A stretch of 64,000 nucleotides of DNA from Limnanthes douglasii subsp. nivea (GCA_036936605.1 JAUPFV010000002.1:314728893-314792892); one strand, 5' to 3'. Shown: positions 34,551-46,990, counted from the first letter of the stretch. Program-made: numbers and translations. Notes: generated by a model from the letters alone, not told the origin.

Positions 34551-35384
34551 ATGGCGTCTACAGCAACAAAATGCATGATTAAAAAATTTGATGGGGGATC
34601 CAGCTTTGCGTTGTGGAAGATTAAACTGAAATCTTCATTGGTACTGCAAGGGTTGTGGAAGGCTGTGGAGAATAAGTTACCAGAAGAGATGAAAGAAGAG
34701 GAGAAACAAGATCTTCAAGAAAGGGCTTTGTGCTGGATTTTAATGAGTGTGAAAGACAATGTACTTCGCGAGATTAGTGGTGAGAAGACTGCTGTCTGCG
34801 CATGGAGAAAGCTAGGAGATCTTTACTCAGAGAAATCAGTAGTAAACCGATTATATTTGAAGAAACGTTTGTATGATTTCAGATTGAAAGAAGGTATGTC
34901 CATAACAGAGCACCTAGATAATTTTAAATCAATTATAATGGACTTGGAGAACATAGATATCAATATTGAGGATGAGGATCAAGCTTTGTTTGTATTGAGA
35001 TCGTTACCAGCTCCCTATGAAAACTTCGTAGATACCATTATGTATGGTAAGGATAAGTTATCGCTAGCAGATGTCAAAGGGGCACTGAAATCAAAAGAGA
35101 TGAGACAGTTGCAGCCAGACAATCAAGCTGAAGGGGAAGGTCTTATGACCAGGGGAAGGTCTAAAAACAAAGCGAGTTCTTTAAGAAGGAAGAACTTGAG
35201 GTCCAAGTCAAGGGTGAAGCACTCAAACTGTTATGAATGCGGTGAGCAGGGTCATTATAGAAGAGATTGTCTGAAACTGAATGGTAAGAAGGGAAATCAA
35301 AAGGAAAATGCAGCAAACATTGTTGAAGGTGTGAACGTTTCCGACGATAGTGAAACAGTGGTAAATGAGATGTATTGTCCGTGA
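34551..35384 (+). pseudogene. Copia gag (capsid and nucleocapsid), frameshifted at its end
   Basis: Open for 277 codons from ATG 34551, 62 bp after the LTR. Capsid: FDGGSSFALWKIKLKSSL at residues ~11-28 and EHLDNFKSIIMDLENI at ~120 are the usual plant Copia Gag (UBN2-like) blocks. Nucleocapsid: CYECGEQGHYRRDC (35229-35270), a CX2CX4HX4C knuckle with all four ligands. The normal gag-pol is one frame; here a single missing base near 35352 (compare GTGAAAATAGTGG in unit 1 with GTGAAACAGTGG here) shifts it and ends the protein at 35384. The capsid reads intact otherwise. Confidence 0.92.
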
Positions 35385-35737
35385 GTTCAGACTTTGGGCA
35401 AAACTCTTGGGTACTTGATACTGGCGCTACATATCACATGTGTCAGTTCAAGCAGTGGTTTGATACGTACAAGCCAATGCAGGGAACTGTATATTTAGGG
35501 AACAATCATTCATTGACTGTTGGTGGTATTGGTAACGTCAGAATCAGAATGTTTGACGGGGTTGTTAGAATCTTGACGTGCTGGCATGTTCCTGGGTTAA
35601 AAAGAAACCTGATTTCTCTTGGGACTCTAGACTCTCGAGGTTACAAGTACCATGCAGAAAATGGTGTAATCAAAGTGACAAAAGGCTCAATGGTATGCAT
35701 GAAAGGTAGTTTGCAGAAGGGTCTTTACATTCTCTAG
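35375..35737 (+). pseudogene. Copia protease and pre-integrase segment
   Basis: 120 codons in the frame that follows the shift. The aspartic protease site VLDTGATYHM has its catalytic Asp at 35417-35419, with DTG intact. The pre-integrase block continues (VPGLKRNLISLGTLDSRGYKY) and ends at a TAG at 35735. In a working element this is cut out of the polyprotein and matures the particle. It is a pseudogene because of the upstream shift and the stop. Confidence 0.9.
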
Positions 35738-35749
35738 GGGAGTGTTGTT

Positions 35750-36700
35750 ATGGGCGATGCTGCAGTAGCATCATCAGGGAGTAATAGCCAAAGTAGGCAG
35801 GATCAAAATAAGTTGTGGCATTGGCGTCTTGGTCACATGAGTGACAGAGGATTAGCTGTTTTGGGAAATAGAGATTTGTTGAAAGGGTATAAACCAGAAT
35901 CATTGGGATTTTGTGAGCACTGTGTGTTTGGTAAACAAACTAGAGTCAAATTCAGCAAATCGGCTGTAAGAAAGACTAAAGGCATAGTGGACTACATTCA
36001 CTTAGATCTTTGGGGTCCAAACAGAATTTCATCCAAGAGCGGAGCCAGATACTACATGAGTTTGATTGATGATTATTCAAGGATGGTGTGGGTTTACTTT
36101 CTGAAAACGAAAGATGAGGCATATTCAACCTTTGTCAAATAGAAGACGATGATTGAGAAGCAAACATGAAGAAAAATCAAACGTCTTAGGACAGATAATG
36201 GGTTAGAATATTGCAGTCGTGAGTTCAACGAGTTCTGCGAAGCTGATGGAATAGTGCGCCATCGCACTTGTTCTAGAACACCACAACAGAATGGAGTCGC
36301 AGAAAGAATGAACAGAACGCTTTGTGACAAGGCACGAAGTATGCTCTCACATTCCGGTATGGGAAAGGATTTTTGGGCTGAAGCTATCAATACAGGGTGT
36401 TACTTGGTGAATCGGTCTCCATCAACGGCTATTGATTGTAAAACTCCTTTTGAGATTTGGTCTGGATCGTCGGCTGATTATGAACATTTGAGGGTGTTCG
36501 GTTGTCCTGCATATGCTCATGTGAGAGATGGTAAGCTTGAGCCGAGGGCAAAGAGATGCATATTTCTAGGATATGCTACTGGAGTGAAGGGATATAGGTT
36601 ATGATGTACCTCTCCAAAGTCTCCAGGTTTTCTCATCAGTAGGGACGTTATTTTTAATGAGTTTGCTTCGATAGACAGTCAGAAGGAAGTAGGAGAAATG
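35750..36700 (+). pseudogene. Copia integrase, three in-frame stops
   Basis: All key integrase residues are present: zinc finger His 35819, His 35834, Cys 35912, Cys 35921; catalytic Asp 36005 (DLWGP), Asp 36194 (TDNGLEY) and Glu 36302 (NGVAER), with 35 residues between the last two as in D,D35E enzymes. The frame stays constant but is stopped by TAG at 36140, TGA near 36168 and TGA near 36602. A region with FGCPAYAHVRDGK and CIFLGYATGVKGY follows. Decay is by point mutation only. Confidence 0.92.
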
Positions 36701-37195
36701 GTCGAATCAGGATCGGTTGTGAGTGAACAGGTGGAGCTTGAAGTAGAATCAGTTCCTAACAGGTCCAATAATTCAAGTGGTTCTGAGGTGGATCCAGAAT
36801 CAGGAGGTGAAGCGTCAGCATCAGATGATAGTGACGATGATGCGCCTGAACCAGAACAACAACCTTATAGCATAGCATTGGGCAGAGAAAGAAGAGATAT
36901 TAGACTTCCAAAAAGGTATGCGAATCTAGTTGCATATACTCTGTCAGTTGCAGAAGAAGTTGAGATGCAGGAACCTAGTAGCTACAGAGAAGCTATAGTG
37001 AGTTCAGAGGCAGATCAATGGATTGGTGCTATAGGGGAAGAGATTGAATCTCTTCAAAAGAATACTATGAATGTTGGCTTAACTTTTAACAAAACCGATA
37101 TTGGTGAATCGCTGAATGATGTTGCAGGATCATTGGTTGGTTTTGTTGATTCTGATTTTGCAGGTGATATGGATAAAAGAAGATCTCTGACATGA
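36698..37195 (+). pseudogene. Copia linker joined to RNase H by deletion of the RT
   Basis: 165 codons. Residues ~1-75 are the acidic spacer (SDDSDDDAPEPEQQ). Then comes the segment that normally leads into the reverse transcriptase (SSEADQWIGAIGEEIESLQK). Straight after SLQKNT the protein continues MNVGLTFNK, then SLVGFVDSDFAGDMDKRR, the first RNase H motif. The whole RT, usually 250 or more residues, is absent and the reading frame is kept across the joint. The joint is near 37062-37075. Confidence 0.9.
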
Positions 37196-37600
37196 TATGT
37201 ATTTAATCTAGCTGGGAGTGCGATCAGTTGGAAAGCACAGTTGCAAGCTACTGTAGCTTTGTCTACAACAGAGGCAGAGTACATGGCGGTAACAGAAGCA
37301 GTTAAAGAGGCAATATGGTTGCAAGGTTTGGTGGTAGATTTGGGCTTGGATAGGACTACTACAAAAGTGTTTTGTGACAGTCAAAGCGCCATACACCTTA
37401 CAGGGAACTAGATGTACCATGAGCGTACAAAGCACATAGATGTCAGGTATCATTTTATTCGTGATATAATATCAAAGGGAATTGTTGATGTGAAGAAAGT
37501 GTCTACACACGATAATCCAGTAGATATAATGACCAAGGCAGTATCAGTTCGAAAGTTTAGGGAATGCCTAAACTGGATCGATGTTCGCAGTATAGAGTGA
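37196..37600 (+). pseudogene. Copia RNase H, C-terminal part
   Basis: After a TGA at 37193 the same frame continues: [27 protein letters not shown] (Glu of the active site), [11 protein letters not shown] (Asp), then a TAG near 37409, and HERTKHIDVRYHFIRD. It closes with the usual Copia end DIMTKAVSVRKFRECL and a stop at 37600. Active-site acids are kept; only stops disable it. Confidence 0.88.
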
Positions 37601-37674
37601 ATGCCTTAAGGGCATTTGGTGAGTCAGAAGAAGAGAAGATTCTTTGTTGATAGTGAAGAAAGGATATTCGCCTC

Positions 37675-37686
37675 AAGGGGAAGATT
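37675..37686 (+). promoter_or_regulatory. polypurine tract
   Basis: AAGGGGAAGATT immediately before the 3' LTR, the usual primer for plus-strand DNA. The same tract precedes the inverted LTRs at 11107 and 16005. Confidence 0.9.
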
Positions 37687-38010
37687 TGTTGTGAATGAGT
37701 CGAATAGTGCCTTGACAGTGTACTGTGTCCGGCAGTACAGTTTTGTGTTGTGATAGTGATATTGTCCAATTACTTGAGTTAGTCTTGTGGTATGAGCCCA
37801 TTAGGCCCATAGACTAGTAAGTCTATTAATTCTCTACAAATAGATTACTAGGGCGACACAAAACACAATCTGAAATCTGTAACCTATCTATCATAGTGAA
37901 ACTCTTTTCTCTGGCGGCGCCCGTGGACGTAGACAATTGTCGAACCAGTGTTTCATTTAAATCTTCCATTCCCATATATTCCGTGCTTGAGCCATTTTGT
38001 GATAATTGCA
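37687..38010 (+). repeat. 3' LTR of the Copia element
   Basis: 324 bp, TGTTGTGAAT to GATAATTGCA, nearly identical to the 5' LTR over its first 120 bp; later differences include an 11-bp deletion after GTCGAACC. Confidence 0.92.
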
Positions 38011-39839
38011 TAGTATTTTATAACAATATAAGATCCTTATTATTTTTATAGTTAAGTCTAAAACCAGCTTATGGAGAATATTATTACACAAACATTGTTT
38101 TTAAATATTTTTTTAGTTATAAATTTAAATTATATTTTTAGTTATACTATCAGTACGATATGATATTACTGCATAATTTATATTTAATACCAAGGCCCTA
38201 CCAAAAAGTATCAACGATATTTTAGAGTTATCTTTAAAATGGGTACGATTCGGTTGGACATCAGTAGGATAATACAGTATAACATTCCACCACTAAGTAA
38301 TATATTTAGAATTTTATTTTAGATTTGAATCCGCATAAATATATGTTCTAGACAAAATTAAAGTGTTGAATTTTAGATATTGATAATTCTTAATTTTTTT
38401 ATAGATTAGAATCTGTAATTATGGTTTATAAATTTGATTAATATTTTAATCTACATATATGAATGTGTATCAGTTGATGTGTTTTAATCTTTTATTTTAG
38501 ACTAATAAATCAGTTTTATATATTGACCTACCAAATTAAAAAAAAAATAGTACACATATCGGGTTAGGCTTAGGAGAGATCATAAATGGTATTATCTCAT
38601 AAACATTTGCACTGTCTACGTGATGACTTACTCAAGAGTGAAAAGATTCATCAAGAAGCTAGATGATGCATAAGACTGTAAATAGATATGGGATAATCTC
38701 AGCATCTGCCTACAAGAGATAAAGGTAAGATTCTAATTCCTTTAAAATTTCACTTAATAGAATTGGAAATAGAATGATTAACACAAGAACATTGTAACTA
38801 TATTGCATTGCATAAATAAAAGAAGAAAGAAGGACAAGTTCAACTAGAAAAAAATATCAAAATCGTGGAAATTTTAATAGACAAGCATCACTTAAGGATG
38901 ACATAAGTGTTAAACATGTTTCTAGAGTTTGGATATGGCAGACATAAATTAATAGACTTTTAAGAAGTTTAAGATAACTCTTTATACTTTTCTCCATCTC
39001 TTCTTTCACATAAGATTCTTAAACAATATATAACTCGTAAATTTGATTTTTATCGAGTGGATAAATGTGATGAGATGGGTGATCTAGAATATAATTTAAA
39101 ATAGTTTCGTAATATTATTCTTGGCTTTCATGTGGATAACACATTTTTATTCATAGCCATTTTTAGTGACTTTTCAAAGTAAAGTTTTGACTTGGGTTAA
39201 TAATCTCTAATAAATATATATCAATACTTTTAAATAGCTTTGTAGTTTTTTTATAAGTAAATTTATTAAAAACAATTATTAAAAATTAAAAGTAATATAT
39301 AATGAATATATACCAAAAGTGATATGAGACACTTTGTAGTTATATTCAGAGGTTCGTGCAAAAAATGAATAATTTAGATGAATGCAAAGAGACTGTAGTT
39401 CTTGCAGCTTTTAAAAGATGACTCCAAATAGATAGCAGACTCCTTAAGGTTTTAATCAAGTTCTTGGTCGATTCCATTATGGATTGATTACGTTAATCGA
39501 AAAGCTAACTTAATTTGAAAAACTTAAACGAGTTTGTATAATATCGACAAAAATAGCATAGCTAAGGATGAACATGTCTAATAAGAAACGTAATGATAAC
39601 CTAAATAATTTGCATCCCATATATCAAAACATATTAGATATTGTTTTACTTATTTTCATAATCTTAATAGAAGATGTACATCTTTTACAACAATCATACC
39701 ATCCATTTATGATAAAACAAATGATAAGTTGAGTTACAGACCACGAGCTATGATGACTAATAATAATAGTAAAAAATCTAGAAAGTTTTAATATGCTTAT
39801 TACTCTTATCACCATCACACAACCAGTGACTTTTTTAGA

Positions 39840-40250
39840 TGATTTGCAACATTTGATTGATAATATATGATTAATTAAGTTTATTAAGGAAAATAATGAC
39901 AAGCAAGAAAAAACGAAATTACGAAGTAGTCCTAAGAAATAAACAAAGATAAACAAATAATTCTTGTAATTATTTGGGGAGAAACTTTAACGGGGACATC
40001 ATTATCATCAAGAGAGAGACATAAAGAATATTTGGAATTAAATTATAGATGACACGTCATTACATTTAAAAATATCACAATCACCTAAAATTACTTTTAT
40101 TGATGACAATTTACGATGAGTTAGTAATCCTCATGAGGATGTTGTGATTGTTCTTTTAGATATTACATAAATTAATATTATGAAATTATTGATTGATACA
40201 TGATGTTTAACTAACATACTTTACCGAAGTAGGTGTACGAAGATGATTAA
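39840..40250 (+). pseudogene. Gypsy gag-protease remnant in copy B
   Basis: One frame reads PKITFIDDNLR, a stop, VSNPHEDVVIVLLDIT, a stop, INIMKLLIDT and then NILY, matching the Ty3/Gypsy protease plan (I-F-DED--GV--PH-D-LV--L-I, then the active-site block). The glycine after DT is replaced by a stop (ATGA). Upstream, about 39840-39940, LDDLQHLIDN and FIKENNDK resemble the end of Gypsy gag. The minus-strand open frame over this area is a shadow. Confidence 0.65.
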
Positions 40251-42154
40251 TATTGAAATATAGTAAGTTTGACAAGTAATTATATTGATTACGCAAGAGA
40301 ACTAGAATTATCTATTACTAAATAGGTAATTGAATAAAAAATTAAAACTATATATATGATCGTTAATGTGTCAATCATGTAATATGAGGCCAAGTAGGAG
40401 TTATTCGAAGCAACCATATGTTCAGGAGAAAATATTATTGCATGTCTCTTTTCCAATAAAATGTTATTTTGTTGCAATCAATTAGACTATTAATGGATTA
40501 ACTAAAAGTGCACAATGATCCTTTAACGGAGAGTAATGAAAAGGAAATTGTTAAATCTTTAGACGACATTGTTGAATTATTTGTAAATTATGGAAATAGG
40601 TTAACAGTGTTAGTTCAACTAAATGAGGGGTTCACTAACAACTTGTGTAACTGTTTGTAGTTGAACTATGATGTTTTAACATGAAATATTGTTCATGTAA
40701 CACGAGCTACTAAGTCAACTATTTGCCACGAACTTTCTGTTGATAAATGATTTAGTTATGGAAGGAAAAACTAAAAACATTTTTGTCGGATAAAGCTAAT
40801 GATATACTGGAAAAAATAGATTCGTGTATCCCTTTATATAGGTTGTTGAATTACATCTTCATTAATGATGTAAATGTGGAATCAACAGTTTATAGGCTCT
40901 ATAGTCAAATATATAGTCGTGAATATGGAAGATCTCATATGTCACATTACCAAACTGTTCATTTTTTCCCATGAATCTAGGTTACCAGTGGATGATATGC
41001 ATGTAAGACCTAATATCAAGCAACGTGACTATTTAATTGTAACTTGTGATATTTCAATATAATATCATATCATATGAATAATCTAAAAGAACGAGCATAA
41101 CAAAATTGACGAACCTTATATCATCAGAGCAATATTGGTAGTTCTTAAACATATATAATACATATGAGTTAAGTACTAGGCGAGAGCCCTGATAAAATCA
41201 TACTGTGCTAGGGGGTCAATAATTTTATTAGAGAGTTAAAGGTTTGTAATAAGATTCATACGTGGTATGTTATGGAGTAGCTAAACGTTCTTAAACATGT
41301 ACAATGGATGAAATGGAACCCCTTGAAAATGATATGACAATATTGTTGTAAATATATGAAAGAGTATAATTTCAAGTGGGTTTGACTAGCTTAGCACCAC
41401 ATGATCGCCGAGACAAAGAAAATCCAACAAGAACAAGAGAATGACGAGACATGCCTTATTAAATACTTATAATAAATTGAGCTTACAAGATAGGAAAAAT
41501 CTTATGAGATTAAGATAAAGAGGATGCATACTTGGCAAAAGATATATTAATATATTAGTTATGATAAGATTAAAAGATTGACCTAAACTTAAGTATGATA
41601 AATTAATAATTATCAAGTATCAAAGTGTTATGGATGGTTGTCACGTGTCTTATATGACACACGTCATACATCCACATGCTTTAGGATTTATTCTATTATG
41701 AATATGAAGATTTGCGCACTTATTTAGAGGGTGGACAAAAATTTATAAGTGAAAATAAATAAATAAAATTTCTTTCTATACTCGAGTTGTTTAAATTTTA
41801 AATCATTGACATTTGACGTGAAGAGATATTTCATCAGCAGGTTTGGTTGAAGAACAATAGAACCTCAAAGTTTAAACTTTTAAGGGTTATGTACGGTACG
41901 AGTTGTTTGGTTTGATTCATTGAAATCTTAATCTTTAAACGTACAAAAAACTTCTCAAGTATATGAGTTCTTCCATAGATTACGAAATATAAATACATTC
42001 ACAAGAAATGTATTGTCTTTTTGTTTTTCTTCATTTTGGTTAGCGGGTCTTCTTTGCTTTTACTATCTTTAAATATGATCTTCAAAATATATGCTATAAC
42101 TAACGACTACATTTTTTTTTTGCGTATGTTAAAGAAAAACTAAACACTACTTTC

Positions 42155-42155
<1 letters not shown>

Positions 42156-42192
<37 letters not shown>
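42156..42192. repeat. (TA)n microsatellite
   Basis: About 37 bp of alternating TA. The corresponding place in copy A (about 23946) has a shorter run, showing ordinary length drift. Confidence 0.9.
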
Positions 42193-42194
<2 letters not shown>

Positions 42195-42939
42195 ACTATA
42201 ATGAATTTTAATTAATTTTTCAATGTATTATTAATTATTGATGTGAAAAAAGACTCCCAACTGTTCACGATTTATTAATATATTATTCTTATTCGACCAT
42301 TCCATTAATTCGAATTGAAAACTAATAACGATATAATTATTTTTATTATTTTATCAAAAAATATTATGTAGCATTACCTATTAATCATAATATTATTAAC
42401 CGAATTTGATGTATTATAAATTCTTTATTCGTAATAATATTTTATTAATAAAATTATTCGTAATAACATTTTAGTTTTGATTAAATTATTTAAGAAAAAT
42501 ATCTTATAACCTCTAAAAGAGTTCATTAAAGACCATAATAAATTTGTCCCGTTGAAATCTTTAAAGCCTGTTAAAATGAGTTAAAAGTGGAAGCCGAAAA
42601 GTCTATATACATGCATCGGTCGCTTCAATTGCATGTACTAAATTTGTTTTTGTAAATGGACGTAGATAGATAAAGCGGAAAACATGAGAGTAAGAATAAT
42701 GTCCACTAAATTCATAATGATGGATGAGATAAGGAGGAAATCTTAAGAGTAAGGCTGTCAACGCTTCTGAGGATTTCGGACAATAACTCTACCGGTAAAA
42801 ATTAAATTGAAAATCCGATCGAATTTTAACGATTCGATTTGCTGTTCTATTTTAAAATTCGAAACTGATAAGTAATTGAAATGATAAAAATTGGTAAGGA
42901 ATTGAAACAATAAAACCAGTAACGTAATATATTTTTCCA

Positions 42940-45400
42940 ACTTGGAAGTAAATCCAACTTTTTCAACTTTCAATATATTTTTTCAGCATCCAATAAAATT
43001 TTACTCAATGAACAAGGGTAACCTTCAACTTTTCGTACTAAAACTGCGCCTTACTACGTAACCGGATATTGCCAAGTAGATATATAAGTGTTTACTCAAA
43101 ACTGCTTATTTAATATCTCCGAGAAGATAATGTTCTTTGATATTGGCTAAAGCTTCCTTGCATTAGGAAGTTCAATGAAATTAATTTGCATTTCTTAAAA
43201 CTTGGAAAAATCGTGCACATTTATCCATATAAAACTGTTTAGAGCAGTCAATCTTCCAATCAATACTTGTACTTATTTGGTAGATTGGGAGGAGCCATAG
43301 TAAGCAATGCATTAAATTATACTGGATCAACTTGAATGCCCTTTTCACTGATAATATATCCATAATATTATTTGAACTGTACTCTGAATGTACACTTTTA
43401 TGGATTTAATTTTAAATAGATACCTTTTAGATTGGAGAAAGTTTCCTTCAGATTAGAGAAATGATGTTCATCCCTCACATTTTTACTAGCATATCATCAA
43501 TATAAACTTCCAAGTTTTTTCCAATATGACTAGCAAAGGCTTTATTTACTAAATGATGATAAGTGGCCCCAACATTTTTCAAACCTAATGGCATAACTCT
43601 GTAGAAATGAAGACTCACGCCCGTGATGAACATGGCATCGTCTTGGTCTTTCAGATCCATCAGTATCTGATTGTATCCAGTAAATGCATCCATGAACAAC
43701 AACAACTTATTGTCAGAAGTGGAGTCTATGAGTTGATCAATTCAAGGGGCATGAAACCGGTCTTTCAGACAAACTTTATTTAGATCTGTGAAGTCAACAT
43801 ACATACGACACTTCTCACTTTTTTTCCACATATATTGGGTTTGTTGTCCATTAAGGGTACTAATAATCCCAATTATTCCCTACTTTTGTCAATCGATCTA
43901 CCCCTTTAACGATAGTTATGGATTTTCAATAGAAAAATCTCTTTATTTTTGTATATCAGGAAATATATCTGGTCGTATTGCTACCTAATAGAAAATAATG
44001 TTTGTAGGCATACTCGTTATATCTTTGATACACCATGAAAACATATGAAAACTTTCAAATAAAAAGATAACAATTGTTCTCTTACAATTGTCGACAACTA
44101 GGTTTCAGTCCTTACACTTATTTTGGGAAATTATATAGCTCGATATTTTCATCGGGAATTACCAAACTATAAGTCTCCCTTGGAGATAAATAAATGTCAT
44201 TCTTTTTTAGTTTCCGAACATTGTAATGTCTTAGGAGACAAATCAATAATATAACATTCTTTTGCTATCTTTTGGCTACTTCGAACAACCCAACTTGGCC
44301 CCCAAGAGAATATTTCAAACACTGATGAACTGTCGAGTCAACTGCGTGTTTTTTTATAAACAAGACCTACCGAAGATAGCATTGTAAGAAGGGCCCTCAA
44401 CAACTACAAAGAGTGCCCCCTGACTACCTTTTTAAAAGGTCATTTTCAAAGGAGAGTCTCACCTTCAAATTTCCTAATCACATTTGTAATATTCTCTGTG
44501 AACCTCACTATTATACTGTTTGATCGAACTATGATTGAAGGGTGTTTCATTTTCTTATAGTTACACAAGAACAATATGTACTAAGCTACCTATGTCACTT
44601 AGAATTCTTCAAATTTCAGATCCCTCAACGAGCGCCTCAATCATAAAAATATCCTCATGTTGCTCATCAACGCCTATTAAATCATCACTATTATATACAA
44701 TGAATGACATCAGATATTGATAAAGATGAATATACATTCTTCTTTCTAATTGAGTTGTGAAACTTAATATATGACTTTTTAAGAGCAACACGAGGGTGCT
44801 AACACTGCATCCTCCTCAAAAGATGGTTAATAATTCAAGACATTTACACAAACCTTTAACTCTTCTTTTCTTTTCAAGCTCATCTATCATCATAATACGA
44901 CCTCAGTCGGGATCGGGTTCTAGATGATTTTTTTTTATCTTTTTATGATAATGATCGATACTCGAAGAAGAGGAAGATTCCTCAAATTCAAACATTGAAT
45001 CCTCACCGGACTCCAAAAGAACTATAACGATTCCTAGTTTTACGTTTTTATTTTCAAGAAATAGTCAGTTTTTTAGACCGATCTCATTGATACTTTTCTG
45101 GATTGTGCTGGACACTTGATTTTATAGCTTATTCATTGAAACTCTCTCGTCTTTTAAGTGTTTGGACTTCCGATTGAAATCATCCCGAATGGGTTATCAC
45201 GACTCTTTTTGAGATCTTAATGTCTCAATTTCGCCTTGTAAGTTGTCACGATCCTCTTGCATGAGCAACTATGCTTTTGTATTTTCTGAAGGTAACTCTA
45301 CTACCCAAGGTTTTGAATATTGTTATCCGGGTACTTCTACCAGCCTCATAATATGGTCACTACTGATGGTTTTAATAATTTTAAGAGGTTATTTAAGTAA
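42940..45400 (-). mobile_element. Gypsy gag-pol relic on the minus strand
   Basis: From high to low coordinates: gag N-terminal part (about 45290-44880: MQEDRDNLQGEIETLRSQ, later MFEFEESSSSSS), a gap, the protease-RT linker (about 44440-44350, PSYNAIFGRSCL), RT (about 43860-43475), and post-RT sequence to about 43170. The gag C-terminus and nucleocapsid are missing. No LTR or primer site was recognised at either end. Confidence 0.78.
43170..43870 (-). pseudogene. Gypsy reverse transcriptase fragment
   Basis: Reads CRMYVDFTDLNKVCLKD and, after a stop, IDQLIDSTSDNKL; then the open part 43705-43475 (76 codons): LFMDAFTGYNQILM, RVMPLGLKNVGATYHHL and EVYIDDMLVK. YIDD is the catalytic motif and is intact. 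Below 43475 the connection-like tail is traceable (DKCARFFQVLR near 43200). This is the Ty3/Gypsy RT order; integrase is absent. Confidence 0.85.
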
Positions 45401-46559
45401 TAATTCAAGAAGCAATTAATTTTTTGGATAGATGATAAAGAGAGAATTGAGCTGTTTAGGATTTAATTTAAAGAAAGAAGCTCTAACAATTTAGTTTAGA
45501 ACAAATGAACTTCACTAACCTTCAATAATGATCTAAAAGCTTATTTATTGGAAAATTAAGCCTCATATGCCACGTTTCATGATTATATTATCCAAGAACA
45601 TTTATTCTCAAAGCCCATAATTTTAATACTTTTAATTTATGCTAACTTAATTACCCATTTGTCTGATTTACCTTTAAAATAATCATGTCCTTGTCAAAAA
45701 TCAACCTAAAGATGTAGTTTATATTTTTATTACAGTTTTTTTAGTTTCCTTTGGAAACAAAACAATTCGGTCGTTTGCCATTAAAATGATTTGCTAACAA
45801 AAGACTATTTATTTGTTTTTTATCGAAAAACCAAGATTTTTGGAAAGAAGAATTGAAACGTTTGATTGTTTTTGGATGTTGTTGTTCTTGATTATGTGTT
45901 TAAATATGAATATTTTTCATAAAAGGAGTAGCATTAATTATAAGTTAGATAAGTTAAAGAGACTTTTGAAGAGCTATTCTACTTCGTACTTAGATAGTAA
46001 ATATATATTATCTAAAATAATGGTTTCAAATAGTTGATATAACAAAGTATGTTATTTTCCTATCGTATTTTGAATATCTATATCTAATTAAACAGTTACT
46101 TATTATATATAATATGTTTTCCCATTAAGAAGATATAATATATGTTTTTAGATTATTTGATAATTTAAAGATTTGGACCATTAAAGTTATAGTTATATTG
46201 ACTATGGACACATCTAGATCTAGATTTGTTTTTGTTAGATCTCACACCTAACTCATTTTTTATTTCAAAGTTCATAAAATCAAAATACCCCAACAATCTT
46301 AAGTAATTACATAAGTGTCACTGAGTAAAAAATCCAAAAAACCAAAAAAAACTTTAAAACACTAAACCCTAGTAATCTAAACACTTAAACACTTTAATTT
46401 TAAAAATTTGATGGATAACGAAAACTTAAGATGTTCCTTGTTTATTTGTATGATGAAGACAAAACCCCTTCTATCGAGGTAACTTTCTAAACCTCGTACT
46501 TGTAAACTTTTTAATCGCACGATATTTTGATAAAATTTCTTACAATATCACCCAATTTG
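45401..46559. other. AT-rich interval without a recognised gene
   Basis: The longest open frame (45813-46037, 74 codons, plus strand) is hydrophobic and Leu/Lys-rich, with no recognised domain; I judge it a chance frame. The minus-strand Gypsy relic may continue at the left edge. Confidence 0.5.
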
Positions 46560-46789
46560 GGATTTCACGTACCTTAACTGTGTAATATTAGGTATAATAT
46601 GGAAATAGAGTTTTAAGGATTAATTTGTAAATAATGTAAATTTAGGGATTTAATTGTAATTAATGTGAGTTTTGTCCTTAATTTGTGATTGTTGTAAGTT
46701 TTATAGGATATTTGTGACTTTGTATAATTTATAAGGATTAAACAACAATTAGTCCATTTTTGTAACAGATTCTGTTTGAGACTAAGTCT

Positions 46790-46990
46790 TGGCTCCTCTA
46801 TATAAAGGACCAGACTACGCTAATAAAGGGGTTGCACACTTTTACTTTGAAACTCATTTGTACTTGTGTTTTCTCTCTCTAAAAACTCTCTAGCATTTTC
46901 TCTCTCTAGAATTCTTCCTTAGCAATTTACTAAAGCAAAATCAAACCTCATCAAGGTAATCTCGTCGCAGTAGTCTACACAACCTAACTT
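46790..46990 (+). promoter_or_regulatory. promoter-like segment upstream of the MULE fragment
   Basis: TATA box TCTATATAAAGG (46797-46808) is followed 60-110 bp later by CT-rich leader blocks (TTTTCTCTCTCTA, twice) and a splice-donor-like AAGGTAATC at about 46955. This is the typical layout of a plant promoter and leader, with the transposase-like coding fragment starting ~250 bp downstream on the same strand. It could instead belong to an LTR. Confidence 0.35.

Larger units (their letters stand above)
34153..38010 (+). mobile_element. Copia retrotransposon with reverse transcriptase deleted
   Basis: A 3.86 kb element with two LTRs (34153-34488 and 37687-38010), primer site, gag, protease, integrase, RNase H and purine tract in Ty1/Copia order. 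The entire reverse transcriptase is missing between about 37062 and 37075. The LTRs differ by roughly nine substitutions, one single-base indel and an 11-bp indel, so the insertion is fairly old. The bases next to the LTRs (ATATA on the left, TAGTA on the right) do not form a convincing target duplication. It is the best copy of the family found in broken form at 11107-18986. Confidence 0.95.
38140..42720 (+). mobile_element. Gypsy-type repeat family, copy B
   Basis: Collinear with copy A (20735-24560). It has the same gag remnant (38950-39265) and the same probable LTR (about 41628-42100, with TATA-like AAATATAAATACATT near 41985). Between 39644 and about 40675 it carries ~1.03 kb absent from A, inside the otherwise matching sequence. 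That extra part contains a Gypsy protease remnant, so A may be the deleted form. No open frame is functional. Confidence 0.75.

Noticed and set aside
36094..37453. Minus-strand open frames of 76-98 codons across the Copia element
   Set aside because: Antisense to integrase and RNase H coding sequence.
39624..39956. Minus-strand open frame of 110 codons, hydrophobic
   Set aside because: The plus strand here reads as decayed Gypsy gag-protease; the hydrophobic protein is the complement of AT-rich sequence.
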